Below are positions 24,010 to 31,323 of a DNA stretch of 33,914 nucleotides, piece after piece (position 1 is the first letter of the stretch; each line of letters opens with the position of its first letter). The notes below the pieces were generated by a model, which was not told the DNA's origin, did no database searches, and was given only the letters and a program-made list of their open reading frames with translations. The position numbers were made by a program, and so were the translations under genes. Source of the DNA: JAFALX01 sp050734185 (lineage in GTDB: Bacteria; Chloroflexota; Dormibacteria; Aeolococcales; Aeolococcaceae); NCBI GenBank assembly GCA_050734185.1, contig JBOHUE010000060.1, forward strand, positions 1 to 33,914, in the 5' to 3' direction.

Positions 24010-25460
24010 CGGCTGTTCACCTCCTCGATGGCGTGCAGCATCGCCGACACCTTGTTGTCGATCTCCAGCGCCTCCTCGTGCGGCGTGGAGTCGGCGACGA
24101 TGCCGCCGGCCGCCTGAGCGTGTGCGACGCCATCGCGCACCACGATGGTGCGCAGCGCGATTGCGGTGTCGAGGTTGCCGCCATAGCCGAGGTAGCCTGC
24201 CGCTCCCGCGTAGGCGCCGCGGGTCTCGGGCTCGAGCTCGGCGATGATCTCCATGGCTCGTATCTTCGGCGCTCCGGTCACGGTCCCGGCGGGGAAGCAG
24301 ACGCGAAGCGCGTCGACCGAGGTCAGCCCGGCGCTCAGCGTGCCCTCGACGCTCGACACCAGGTGCATCACGTGGGAGTACCGCTCCACGTCCATCAGCT
24401 GCGTGACGCGCACGCTGCCGACCTCGCAGCAGCGGCCCACGTCGTTGCGTCCAAGGTCGACGAGCATCAGATGCTCCGCTGCCTCCTTCTCGCTGGAGCG
24501 AAGCTCGTGCTCAAGCCGCGCGTCATCCTCCGGTGTGCGGCCCCGCCGCCGCGTGCCCGCGATGGGGTGGTAGCGGACATCGCGGCCGGTGACCCGCACC
24601 AGCATCTCCGGCGAGGCTCCCACGAGGGTGCAGTCCGGAGTCGCCAGATAGAACATGTATGGGCTCGGGTTGATCGCGCGCAGCGCGCGATACAGCTCGA
24701 AGGGATGTCCCGCCAGCTGCAGGGCGAACCGCCGCGAGATCTGCACCTGGAAGATGTCACCGGCAAGGATGTACTCGTGGCAGCGCGCCACGGCGGCGTG
24801 AAAGTCCTCGCGCGCGATGCTGCTGCGCTGCTCGTACTGCCGGGCGTCGATGGCGATGTCGCCGTGCTCGCGCGGGTCAACGAACTGGGCCACATCGAGC
24901 CGCGAGTCGAGGTGGTCGAGCCGCGCCGTCGCCGCGGCGTACGCCTGCGCAGCGCCGTCGCGCTCGACGTCGTCGCGGTGCACGTTGGTCACGAGGAGCA
25001 CGCGACCGAGCGCATGGTCGAAGACGACCAGCGTGTCGTGAATCGCGAACCACGCGTCGGGCAGGCGAAGCGGATCGCTCGGTGAGCGCGGCAGCCGCTC
25101 GTACCGCCGCGCCGCCTCATAGCTGAGGTAGCCGACGGCGCCTCCGGTGAAGGGCGCGTCCAGTCCGTCAACGGCCGCACTGCCGCAGACGACACGAGCC
25201 TCGAGGTCGGCGAGCGGATCAGTGCCGTCGTCGCGCGCAGTGATCGTCGCCACGGGTGCATTGCCCAGCAGCGACCATCTCGCGATGCGCTCCGGGCCCT
25301 CGACGGACTCGAGGAGGAACGATCCGGAGTCGAGGCCGAGGGCCTGCATCGCAGAGACGGGGGTCAGCCGCTCGAGCGTGCGCTCGCGAAAGACCGGGAC
25401 GGTGCCCGCGTCAGCGAGAAGCCGCTGCACCTCCGCGAGCCCAGGACGCGGCTCGCTCAT
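24006..25460 (-). CDS. trpE: Anthranilate synthase component I
   Basis: 484 residues. Converts chorismate to anthranilate. The N-terminal FLLESVEG (Leu-Leu-Glu-Ser at 49-52) is the tryptophan feedback-binding motif, so allosteric inhibition is expected. Catalytic region: ASPEMLVR, PIAGTRRRG, LVDLGRNDVGR, CFPAGTVTGAPKIRAMEII and GYLGYGG. A ribosome binding site GGAAGG lies about 6 nt before the ATG. Only 28 bp separate it from the upstream aminotransferase stop, leaving no room for a leader peptide, attenuator or T-box, so transcription regulation must act farther upstream. Confidence 0.98.
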   Translation of the reverse strand: MSEPRPGLAEVQRLLADAGTVPVFRERTLERLTPVSAMQALGLDSGSFLLESVEGPERIARWSLLGNAPVATITARDDGTDPLADLEARVVCGSAAVDGLDAPFTGGAVGYLSYEAARRYERLPRSPSDPLRLPDAWFAIHDTLVVFDHALGRVLLVTNVHRDDVERDGAAQAYAAATARLDHLDSRLDVAQFVDPREHGDIAIDARQYEQRSSIAREDFHAAVARCHEYILAGDIFQVQISRRFALQLAGHPFELYRALRAINPSPYMFYLATPDCTLVGASPEMLVRVTGRDVRYHPIAGTRRRGRTPEDDARLEHELRSSEKEAAEHLMLVDLGRNDVGRCCEVGSVRVTQLMDVERYSHVMHLVSSVEGTLSAGLTSVDALRVCFPAGTVTGAPKIRAMEIIAELEPETRGAYAGAAGYLGYGGNLDTAIALRTIVVRDGVAHAQAAGGIVADSTPHEEALEIDNKVSAMLHAIEEVNSR

Positions 25461-25488
25461 CGCACGCCTTCCATCGAGGAATCATTGC

Positions 25489-26673
25489 CTAGCCCGCCAC
25501 CGGGGCGCCGAGCAACGTGGCGATGCGCTCCGCACCCCGCATCAGGTTCTCGATGGAGTTCGCGTAGCTGAGGCGCAGATGTCCGGCGCCCTCAGGGCCG
25601 AAGGACGTACCCGGCAGCACCGCGACTCCCATCTCCATCAGGAGTGTGTTGGCCAGCTCGCGATCGTTCCAGCCGGTGGCGGTGATGTCGGGGAAGACGT
25701 AGAACGCGCCGTGGGGTGTGTGGCAGGTGATGCCGTCGATGCGGTTGAGCGCATCGACCAGCGCGATGCGGCGCTCACGAAACTCGACGAGCATGCGATC
25801 GACCGCCGCGTCCGACTCCGGCGAGTCGAATGCCTCCACCGCAGCCCACTGGGCGAATGCCGCCGCGCATGACGAGCTGTTGATCATCAGCGTGTCCATG
25901 CGCCTCGCGATCTCGGCCGGCATCGCGCCGAAGCCGACGCGCCAACCGCACATCGCCCATGCCTTGCTCAGCCCGTCCATGAGGATGGTGCGCTCGGCCA
26001 TGCCGTCGAGCGAGTACAGCGACACGTGCTCGCCCTCGTAGACGAGGCGGCGATAGATCTCATCGCTGAGCACGATCAGGTCATGCTCCTGCGCCAGCGT
26101 CGCGATCGCCTCGCAGTCCTCGCGCAGCAGCATGCCGCCGGTGGGGTTCTGCGGCGAGTTGAGGATGAGCATCCGGGTGCGCGGCGTGATCAGCGCGCGC
26201 AGCTCGTCGGGATCGGGGCGAAAGCCGTTGCTCTGCCGCACCGGCCAGGACACCGGCTTCGCCTCGACGAAGTCGACCAGCGAGCGATAGATGGGATAGC
26301 CCGGATCGGGAATGATCACCTCGTCACCGGGGTCGACCAGCGACAGCAGCGCGAAGAGCAGGATGTTCTTGCTCCCCGGCGTGATGACGATGTTCTCGGT
26401 GGCCGTCCGCGTCCCGGTTTCGCGGGTGATGTACGCGGCCGTCGCCTCGCGCACCTCGAGGATGCCGCTCGCGGGCGTGTAGTGCGTGGCCCCGCTGTGC
26501 AGCGCGCGGATCGCAGCGTCGGTGATGTTGTCAGGAGTGGCAAAATCCGGCTCGCCGATCTCGAGGTGGATCACATGGTGTCCCTGCGCCTCGAGTTTGC
26601 GCGCCTGCGCCAGCACCTCGAACGCCGTCTCGGTGCCGAGCCGGCCCATGCGTTCGGCGATGTGGATGGTCAT
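25489..26673 (-). CDS. Class I/II pyridoxal-phosphate aminotransferase
   Basis: 394 residues of the aspartate/aromatic aminotransferase fold type I. EIGEPDFATP at 38-47, the NPTGG loop at 176-180, DEIYRRLVYEG near 204-213, PLP-lysine Lys237 in DGLSKAWAMCGWRVGF, and a C-terminal Arg in GHLRLSYANS. The subgroup (AspC, aromatic, or alanine-type) cannot be told from motifs. Position directly before trpE, with aroA at the end, fits an aromatic amino acid role, such as Phe/Tyr transamination. The start overlaps the acylphosphatase stop as ATGA (26670-26673). Confidence 0.93.
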   Translation of the reverse strand: MTIHIAERMGRLGTETAFEVLAQARKLEAQGHHVIHLEIGEPDFATPDNITDAAIRALHSGATHYTPASGILEVREATAAYITRETGTRTATENIVITPGSKNILLFALLSLVDPGDEVIIPDPGYPIYRSLVDFVEAKPVSWPVRQSNGFRPDPDELRALITPRTRMLILNSPQNPTGGMLLREDCEAIATLAQEHDLIVLSDEIYRRLVYEGEHVSLYSLDGMAERTILMDGLSKAWAMCGWRVGFGAMPAEIARRMDTLMINSSSCAAAFAQWAAVEAFDSPESDAAVDRMLVEFRERRIALVDALNRIDGITCHTPHGAFYVFPDITATGWNDRELANTLLMEMGVAVLPGTSFGPEGAGHLRLSYANSIENLMRGAERIATLLGAPVAG

Positions 26674-26948
26674 GCGGTCACCGTCATTGGCGGCAGGTCG
26701 GCGCCGGCGGGCAGGTACTCGACGTCGACCGCGTCCACGCGCGCGTGCATCGGCCCCGTGCGCAGCAGGCTGAGCATCTTGTCCACCTGCTCGCGCGACC
26801 CCTGGATCACGGCCTCGAGAGTGCCGTCCGGGCGGTTGCGCACAGTGCCGCGCAATCCCGATGCGTGCCGCCGCACGAACGCGCGAAACCCGACCATTTG
26901 GACGCGCCCTCGCACCACCGCGCGAGCGCGCACATCACCCGACTCCAC
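26670..26948 (-). CDS. acyP: Acylphosphatase
   Basis: 92 residues from GTG 26948. Hydrolyses carboxyl-phosphate bonds. The phosphate-binding loop reads GRVQMVGFR (usual GxVQGVGFR) with catalytic Arg22, and VRNRPDGTLEAVIQG contains catalytic Asn38. The rest of the small fold (REQVDKMLSLLRTGP, ARVDAV) is normal. It starts 14 bp after the desaturase-like stop and overlaps the aminotransferase start by four bases, so it is in one run with the trp genes. Confidence 0.93.
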   Translation of the reverse strand: MESGDVRARAVVRGRVQMVGFRAFVRRHASGLRGTVRNRPDGTLEAVIQGSREQVDKMLSLLRTGPMHARVDAVDVEYLPAGADLPPMTVTA

Positions 26949-26962
26949 CCTCGAAGTATGCG

Positions 26963-27775
26963 TTATGCCGCGGCAGGTTCCGGCGTGCGGTCCTCAATGC
27001 TCCGGATGGCGCGCAACAGGTCGCGCGTCGACTCGAGCTTCTCGCCACTGAGCTCGCTCATCAGCGCGAGCACACGCCGCTGCACCGGCCGCTCGTGATC
27101 ACGACCCGGCAGATACCAGCTGAGCATGCGGCTGATGTACTCGGAATCCTCCAGCTTCCCGACAACCGACGGCGTGGTGACGGTAGTCGGATGCTTGGGT
27201 GCGTCGTTGGTGCTGCGCAGCATCCAGAGCGACATCTTCAGCATGTCGATCACACACTCGGGCTTGTTGCGCGCCGCCTTGCGCATGTACTTCGCGTAGC
27301 ACGCGGCGTGGCGCAGCTCGTCGGCGGCAAGGATCTTGAAGATCTGCGCCAGCACAGGTTCCGGGGCGTTCTCGCCGAACGCGGTGTACCAGTGCGCGAG
27401 CCGCTGCTCGCCGCAGTAGTGCATGGTCAGCGTCTCGATCGCCGGCCCGGGCGCGAACGTGAGCCGCAGCGCGGGCAGCTCCGCCTCCTCGAAGTACTCC
27501 CCGCACCGCTCCAGGTACTTGCGAAGGACCAGGTGGTGCTTCATCTCCTCGTAGAACCAGACGGAGACGAAGCTGCAGAAGTCGATGTCAGCGTAGAAGT
27601 CGCGCAGGAACATCTCCGTTGCGTACAGCGCGCTCAACTCCGTGAGGCAGACGTGGCGAAGGTCGAAGCGCCACTGCGCGCTAACCCGAGTCGGGTCGAT
27701 TGCGTCGAACGGGATTTCCTGGGTCAGCTCCCAGCGCGCGCGTTCGAGACGGACAAACAGATCGTCGTAGAGCAC
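26963..27775 (-). CDS. Ferritin-like di-iron protein, acyl-ACP desaturase type
   Basis: 270 residues from GTG 27775; an ATG at 27820 would add 15 unconserved residues across the shared promoter region. Di-iron ligands are visible as two Glu + ExxH sets: Glu46 or Glu54, EEMKH (Glu77, His80), Glu123 and DELRH (Glu153, His156). The N-terminal LERARWELTQEIPFD matches soluble acyl-ACP desaturase (DesA-like) and related di-iron oxygenases. It may introduce a double bond into fatty acids or oxidise another substrate. It is divergent from a PucR-type regulator and is the first gene of the long biosynthetic run. Confidence 0.8.
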   Translation of the reverse strand: MLYDDLFVRLERARWELTQEIPFDAIDPTRVSAQWRFDLRHVCLTELSALYATEMFLRDFYADIDFCSFVSVWFYEEMKHHLVLRKYLERCGEYFEEAELPALRLTFAPGPAIETLTMHYCGEQRLAHWYTAFGENAPEPVLAQIFKILAADELRHAACYAKYMRKAARNKPECVIDMLKMSLWMLRSTNDAPKHPTTVTTPSVVGKLEDSEYISRMLSWYLPGRDHERPVQRRVLALMSELSGEKLESTRDLLRAIRSIEDRTPEPAAA

Positions 27776-27790
27776 GGACCTAATGGTGCT

Positions 27791-27850
27791 TGTACAGTAC
27801 GTCCCAAGGCTACGGCCCAAAATGCCGGAAGCGAGCCCAATCTTTGTACA
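27791..27850. promoter_or_regulatory. Two TTGTACA sites in the desaturase/PucR divergent promoter region
   Basis: The palindrome TGTACA occurs at 27791-27796 and 27845-27850, each preceded by TT or CT as TTGTACA, centre to centre 54 bp (about five helical turns). They lie in the 86 bp between the two divergent starts. Spacing and symmetry suggest operator half-sites bound by one dimeric or tetrameric regulator, the adjacent PucR-type protein being the first candidate. Confidence 0.5.
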
Positions 27851-27861
27851 TTGGAGCGAAA

Positions 27862-29067
27862 TTGGCCGGGGTGTCCAACTCGCCGAGCTACAGCTTGTCC
27901 GTCAAGGCCACGCTGCCCCCGGAGATCACGGGGCGGCTGCTGGCGGAGGTCGACAGTATCGCCGAGCGCATGACCCGCCACATCGCGGCGGGCACCACGC
28001 TCTCCGACCCTCGCTTCCTGCAGCTCGGCTACCTCCGCCTGATCACACGCGCCTGCCGCGACGCCGTGCGCACGCTCGTCCGCCTGCTCCACGACGGGCG
28101 CGGGCTCCGGGCCGGTGATCTCGAGCGGCTGGGTTCGATGGGCGCACAGCAGGCCGAGCTCGGCGTGCCGCTGGAGCTGGTGTTCGGCGCCTATCGCGTC
28201 GCCGCCAAGACGCTGTGGCAGGAGGTCATCGGCGAGGCCGCGCTGCGCGACGAGATCCCGCCGAGCACCGTCATCACCGTGACGGGTCGCGTGCTCGAGT
28301 ACTTCGACGAGATCAGCGCCGCTGTGGGTCAGGCATATCTCGAGACCCGCGAGCGCCTCATGCGGCAGCGCGATCGCGATCGCGACCGCATCATGCAGCG
28401 GCTCCTCGCGGGCGATGCATCGGACGAGCTTCGCCGTCTCGCGGCCGCGGCCGACATCCAGCTGACCCCGCCGTATCGGGTGGTGGCAATCGCCGTCAAC
28501 CCGGACGCCGCCGAGCGGCACCTGGACGGCGTCTGGCGCAGCGCGGGCGCGCACCTGGTCGAGGATGAGCCAGGCGTCGTCATCGCGCTCGTGCCCGCGG
28601 GTCGCGAGCTCGAGTCGCTGTGCTCCAGCGTGCCCGAGGCCGTGTTCGGGTTGGGGCCGGTCGCGGCATCCCTCGATGACGTCGCGCCGGCCGCGGCGCA
28701 GGCCAGACGGGCGCTCGACGTGGGCCGCCGGCTCGACCCGGAGCGGCGCGTGCACAGCGACGCCGAGGTCGGCATCTTCGCGTCGCTGAGCCGTGAGCCT
28801 GGCGCCGTGCAGCGCTACATTCAGAGTGTGCTCGGGCCACTGGAGAGCCAGCGGCCCGCTCGCGCGGAGGAGATGCTGGCGACGCTGGCGGCGCTGATCG
28901 ACTCGCGCAGCGTCGGTGACGCGGCGCAGCTCCTTGGCGTGCATCGCCACACCGTCGTCTATCGGATGGCGCGGCTCAAGCAGCTGGGCGTCGATGTCGA
29001 CGACCCCGCGCACCGCAACCGCATCTGGCTCGCGCTGCGCTGCCGGCGGCTGCTCCAAGCCTCCTGA
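27862..29067 (+). CDS. PucR/CdaR-family transcription regulator
   Basis: 401 residues from TTG 27862, which has GGAG five nt upstream; the ATG at 27790 lies in the promoter region and adds residues not resembling the family. Three parts: an all-helical N-terminal region (RsbRD/four-helix sensor type) at about 1-165, a GGDEF-like middle domain, and a C-terminal PucR-type helix-turn-helix with SVGDAAQLLGVHRHTVVYRMARLKQLG at about 350-376. Members include FasR, a fatty acid synthesis activator of actinobacteria. Divergence from a desaturase-like gene fits a lipid-related role, but this is inference. Confidence 0.9.
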   Translation: MAGVSNSPSYSLSVKATLPPEITGRLLAEVDSIAERMTRHIAAGTTLSDPRFLQLGYLRLITRACRDAVRTLVRLLHDGRGLRAGDLERLGSMGAQQAELGVPLELVFGAYRVAAKTLWQEVIGEAALRDEIPPSTVITVTGRVLEYFDEISAAVGQAYLETRERLMRQRDRDRDRIMQRLLAGDASDELRRLAAAADIQLTPPYRVVAIAVNPDAAERHLDGVWRSAGAHLVEDEPGVVIALVPAGRELESLCSSVPEAVFGLGPVAASLDDVAPAAAQARRALDVGRRLDPERRVHSDAEVGIFASLSREPGAVQRYIQSVLGPLESQRPARAEEMLATLAALIDSRSVGDAAQLLGVHRHTVVYRMARLKQLGVDVDDPAHRNRIWLALRCRRLLQAS

Positions 29068-29109
29068 GCGAGCACGCGTCAACCCGGCCGATCCGGGAAC
29101 AATGACCCC

Positions 29110-29961
29110 ATGAACTGGGCCAAGACCTTCTTCTTCATGACGCTGCTCGCCGTCCTGCTGGTCGGCGGCGGCCGCCTGCTGTTCGGCACCACCGGCCTCG
29201 TCGTCGGCTTCCTCCTGATGCTCGTCATCAATGGGATCGCGTACTTCTACAGCGACAAGCTGGCGCTGCGGTCGGCCCGCGCGCAGGAGGTCGGCCCGGC
29301 GGATGCGCCGGACCTCCACGAGCTGGCGGACCGGCTGGCTGCGCAGTACCACGTGCCCAAGCCGCGCGTCTACATCAGCCCTGATCCCACACCAAACGCG
29401 TTCGCCACCGGCCGCTCACCGCATCACGCGGCCATCTGCGTCAACCAGGGTCTCCTGCGCATCCTGGACAAAGAGGAGATCTACGGCGTGCTGGCGCACG
29501 AGTTCGCGCATGTGCGCAACCGCGACATCCTCACCAGCTCCGTGGTCGCGGTGTTCGCCGGCACGATCACCCTGGTCGCGAACATCGCGCAGTGGACGCT
29601 GCTCTTCGGCGGCGGAGACGAAGAGGGTCAGAACGGGCTCGCCGTGCTCGGCTCGTTCCTCTTCATCATCGTGGCGCCGATCGCGGCGCTGCTGATCCAG
29701 CTCGCCATCTCGCGGTCGCGTGAATACCAGGCGGACAAGACCGGAGCACAGGTGAGCGGTCAGCCGCTGGCGCTGGCGAGCGCATTGCAGAAGCTCCAGA
29801 CGGGCACGCAACGCATCGCGTCGCCGGTCGCGCAACCGGCGTTCTCGCACCTGTACATCGTGAACCCGCTGTCCGGCAGGTCCCTCGGCGGCCTGTTCTC
29901 CACCCACCCGCCGCTCGACGATCGCATCCGCCGCCTGCAGGCGATGGCCGGCTCGCACTGA
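29110..29961 (+). CDS. htpX: HtpX-type membrane zinc metalloprotease (M48)
   Basis: 283 residues. Two N-terminal TM helices, zinc motif HEFAH (His130, Glu131, His134) within LAHEFAHVRNRD, two further TM segments around 148-200, and the third ligand Glu205 in SREYQADKTGA. PDPTPNAFATGRSP and a C-terminal STHPPLDDRIRRL are typical. HtpX degrades misfolded membrane proteins at the cytoplasmic membrane. It starts 43 bp after the regulator on the same strand. Confidence 0.96.
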   Translation: MNWAKTFFFMTLLAVLLVGGGRLLFGTTGLVVGFLLMLVINGIAYFYSDKLALRSARAQEVGPADAPDLHELADRLAAQYHVPKPRVYISPDPTPNAFATGRSPHHAAICVNQGLLRILDKEEIYGVLAHEFAHVRNRDILTSSVVAVFAGTITLVANIAQWTLLFGGGDEEGQNGLAVLGSFLFIIVAPIAALLIQLAISRSREYQADKTGAQVSGQPLALASALQKLQTGTQRIASPVAQPAFSHLYIVNPLSGRSLGGLFSTHPPLDDRIRRLQAMAGSH

Positions 29962-30058
29962 CGGCCGCCGCCTCCGGAAACGCAGGGAAACGCCCGCGTA
30001 ACGAATACATGGATGCTGTTTAGCGTGGACATGCGGTGCCGGTAGCGTCGGTTGTGAC

Positions 30059-30340
30059 ATGAACCACCCGATCGTTACCAACCGGACCACCCCACAAGCG
30101 AACGCCGGCCCCACGCAGTGGCAGGACGGAGTGCAGCGACATCCGGCTCGTGAGCGGCTGCTCTGGAGCGGTGTCGGCGCGCTGCTCCTCGCGTTCTTCG
30201 CCGAGCTGATCGCTGCCAGCATCTCGGACAGCGCGCCGTGCACCGGAGCGTGTGCGTCGGGCGTCCTCTTCCTACCCGTGATCCTTGCCGCGATCGGGGG
30301 CGGGCTCCTTCTGGTGCGCACGCTGCTCAACCGCGCGTAG
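30059..30340 (+). CDS. Small two-helix membrane protein
   Basis: 93 residues, family not recognised. A polar N-terminus of about 30 residues, TM helix 1 around LLWSGVGALLLAFFAELIAASI, a short extracytoplasmic loop with CTGAC, and TM helix 2 GVLFLPVILAAIGGGLLLV. It ends in TAG at 30338-30340, and the same reading frame continues without an intervening stop into the MerB-like coding sequence. No strong Shine-Dalgarno site precedes the ATG. Neighbouring the organomercurial-lyase-like gene, it could be a metal or metalloid membrane partner, but nothing in it proves this. Confidence 0.65.
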   Translation: MNHPIVTNRTTPQANAGPTQWQDGVQRHPARERLLWSGVGALLLAFFAELIAASISDSAPCTGACASGVLFLPVILAAIGGGLLLVRTLLNRA

Positions 30341-31015
30341 GTTCAGAATCGCGGCATCGACGATTCCGATGTCGCGCTGCGCAACCAGACCTACTCGCTC
30401 TTCGTAGCACTGGGCCGTCCACCGGAAGCGGTGGAAATCGCCGCGACGCTGTTCATGCGCGGCTCGGATGTGATCACCGGATGGCGCCGTTTGCACAGCG
30501 AGCACGCGCTCGTGCTCGACGCGCAGGGCGACCGGCTGATCATGCTCAACCCGTTCGCCGCAGTGCCCACGGCGCATGTCGTGACAACGCCGGGACGGAT
30601 GTGGACCGCGAGCTGTCCGTGGGACGCGTTCGGAATCTGCAGCGCTCTCCATGAGCCTGGGACCATCGAGACACCGTGCCCTGACTGCGGTGAGGTGATC
30701 ACGATCGAGAACGAGCCCGGCGCGCCGCTCGACGACACGCTGCTGTTCCACTCCCTTCTGCCGGCGAGCAGATGGTGGGACGACATCGTGTTCACCTGAG
30801 CGGCGATGAACCTCTTCCGGTCGGAAGAGCACCTTGATCGCTGGCTTGCCGGCAGGCCTCGCGGAGCGGTGATCCCCGTCGCTCAGCTGCGTGACCTCGC
30901 CGACGTCTGGTACGGCGACCACCTCTCGCCCCGGTGGCGTCCGCGTTCGCGCGACGACAGCGAGGCGATCCTCGACAGCATTGGCCTGACCGGAGACTTC
31001 TGGCAGCTGCCCTGA
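30341..31015 (+). CDS. MerB-like organomercurial (organometal) lyase, probable selenoprotein with in-frame UGA
   Basis: The frame from 30341 to the TGA at 30797-30799 and on to the TGA at 31013-31015 reads as one alkylmercury-lyase family protein. The N-terminal helical part is ALRNQTYSLFVALGRPP; the middle has HALVLDAQGD and ASCPWDAFGIC, with Cys and Asp matching the catalytic Cys96/Asp99 of MerB; then ETPCPDCGEV and WWDDIVFT. After the UGA come AAMNLFRSEEHLDRW and the C-terminal GLTGDFWQL. Relatives, recalled from memory, have FTCS at the UGA, probably the counterpart of MerB Cys159. A SECIS-like hairpin follows. No ATG/GTG/TTG is available for the conserved N-terminus: CTG 30377 or ATC 30356 might be used, or reinitiation at the preceding TAG; GTG 30431 would remove about 30 family residues. 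Alternative: recent nonsense pseudogene. Family membership is strong; selenocysteine is inferred. Confidence 0.82.
30812..30829 (+). promoter_or_regulatory. Candidate bacterial SECIS hairpin
   Basis: Perfect 7-bp stem CTCTTCC / GGAAGAG (30812-30818 with 30823-30829) closed by the tetraloop GGTC (30819-30822). The loop GG lies 19 nt after the UGA at 30797-30799. In E. coli fdhF the loop also contains GGUC and begins 18 nt after the UGA, from memory. It is inside coding sequence, as bacterial SECIS elements are. Confidence 0.75.
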
Positions 31016-31041
31016 CGCGTGTGGGACTCGAGCGGGTGGGG

Positions 31042-31067
31042 TAAGCTAAGTGCGTCGCGCATTTAGC
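31042..31067 (+). promoter_or_regulatory. Palindromic operator-like site with TAAGCT box
   Basis: GCTAAGTGCG-TCG-CGCATTTAGC (31045-31067) is an inverted repeat with 9 of 10 paired positions. TAAGCT at 31042-31047 overlaps its left edge and could be the -10 box. It lies between the MerB-like and Cys-rich genes; a repressor bound here would cover the transcription start. No T run, so a terminator is less likely. Confidence 0.5.
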
Positions 31068-31104
31068 CTCAAGGCTCAGGGCGTGAATACCCAGGAGAAC
31101 CCAG

Positions 31105-31323
31105 ATGGCAGTCGATCAGATCCCCGTCTCGACCGGAACCTGCACCTGTGGCTGCTGCGGCGGCGAAGAGAAGACCGTCGCGCAGATGACCGCTGTGCCA
31201 GTTGTGGCGGCGAAGCCGGACCCGGAGCCGACCCCCTCGGGCTGCACGTGCGGCGAGAGCGGAGCCGGATGCAACTGCTCCGGCGGCGACGATTGCTCCT
31301 GCGGGTCGGACCGGGTCGCCTGA
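31105..31323 (+). CDS. Cys-rich small protein, metallothionein-like
   Basis: 72 residues with ten Cys: Cys13, 15, 17, 18 in TCTCGCC, and Cys47, 49, 56, 58, 64, 66 as three CxC pairs in the C-terminal half. The two clusters are joined by an Ala/Pro-rich linker (residues 28-45). The arrangement suggests soft-metal binding (Hg, Cd, Cu, Zn, or arsenicals). An AGGAG ribosome binding site lies 7-11 nt before the ATG, and an operator-like palindrome upstream. Following the MerB-like gene, it could sequester the metal released by that lyase. I do not recognise a named family. The last ~14 codons recur in a downstream duplication. Confidence 0.78.
   Translation: MAVDQIPVSTGTCTCGCCGGEEKTVAQMTAVPVVAAKPDPEPTPSGCTCGESGAGCNCSGGDDCSCGSDRVA

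Noticed and set aside
25461..25488. Tryptophan attenuator or T-box before trpE
   Set aside because: The gap is 28 bp, too short, and contains only a ribosome binding site.
27724..29352. Minus-strand open frame of 542 codons
   Set aside because: Antisense to the PucR-type regulator and start of htpX, both of which have clear domains.
30431..30799. Reading the MerB-like gene as two separate small genes (30431-30799 and 30806-31015)
   Set aside because: Both parts are in the same frame, each is only part of the family, and the second ATG falls in the middle of a conserved block.
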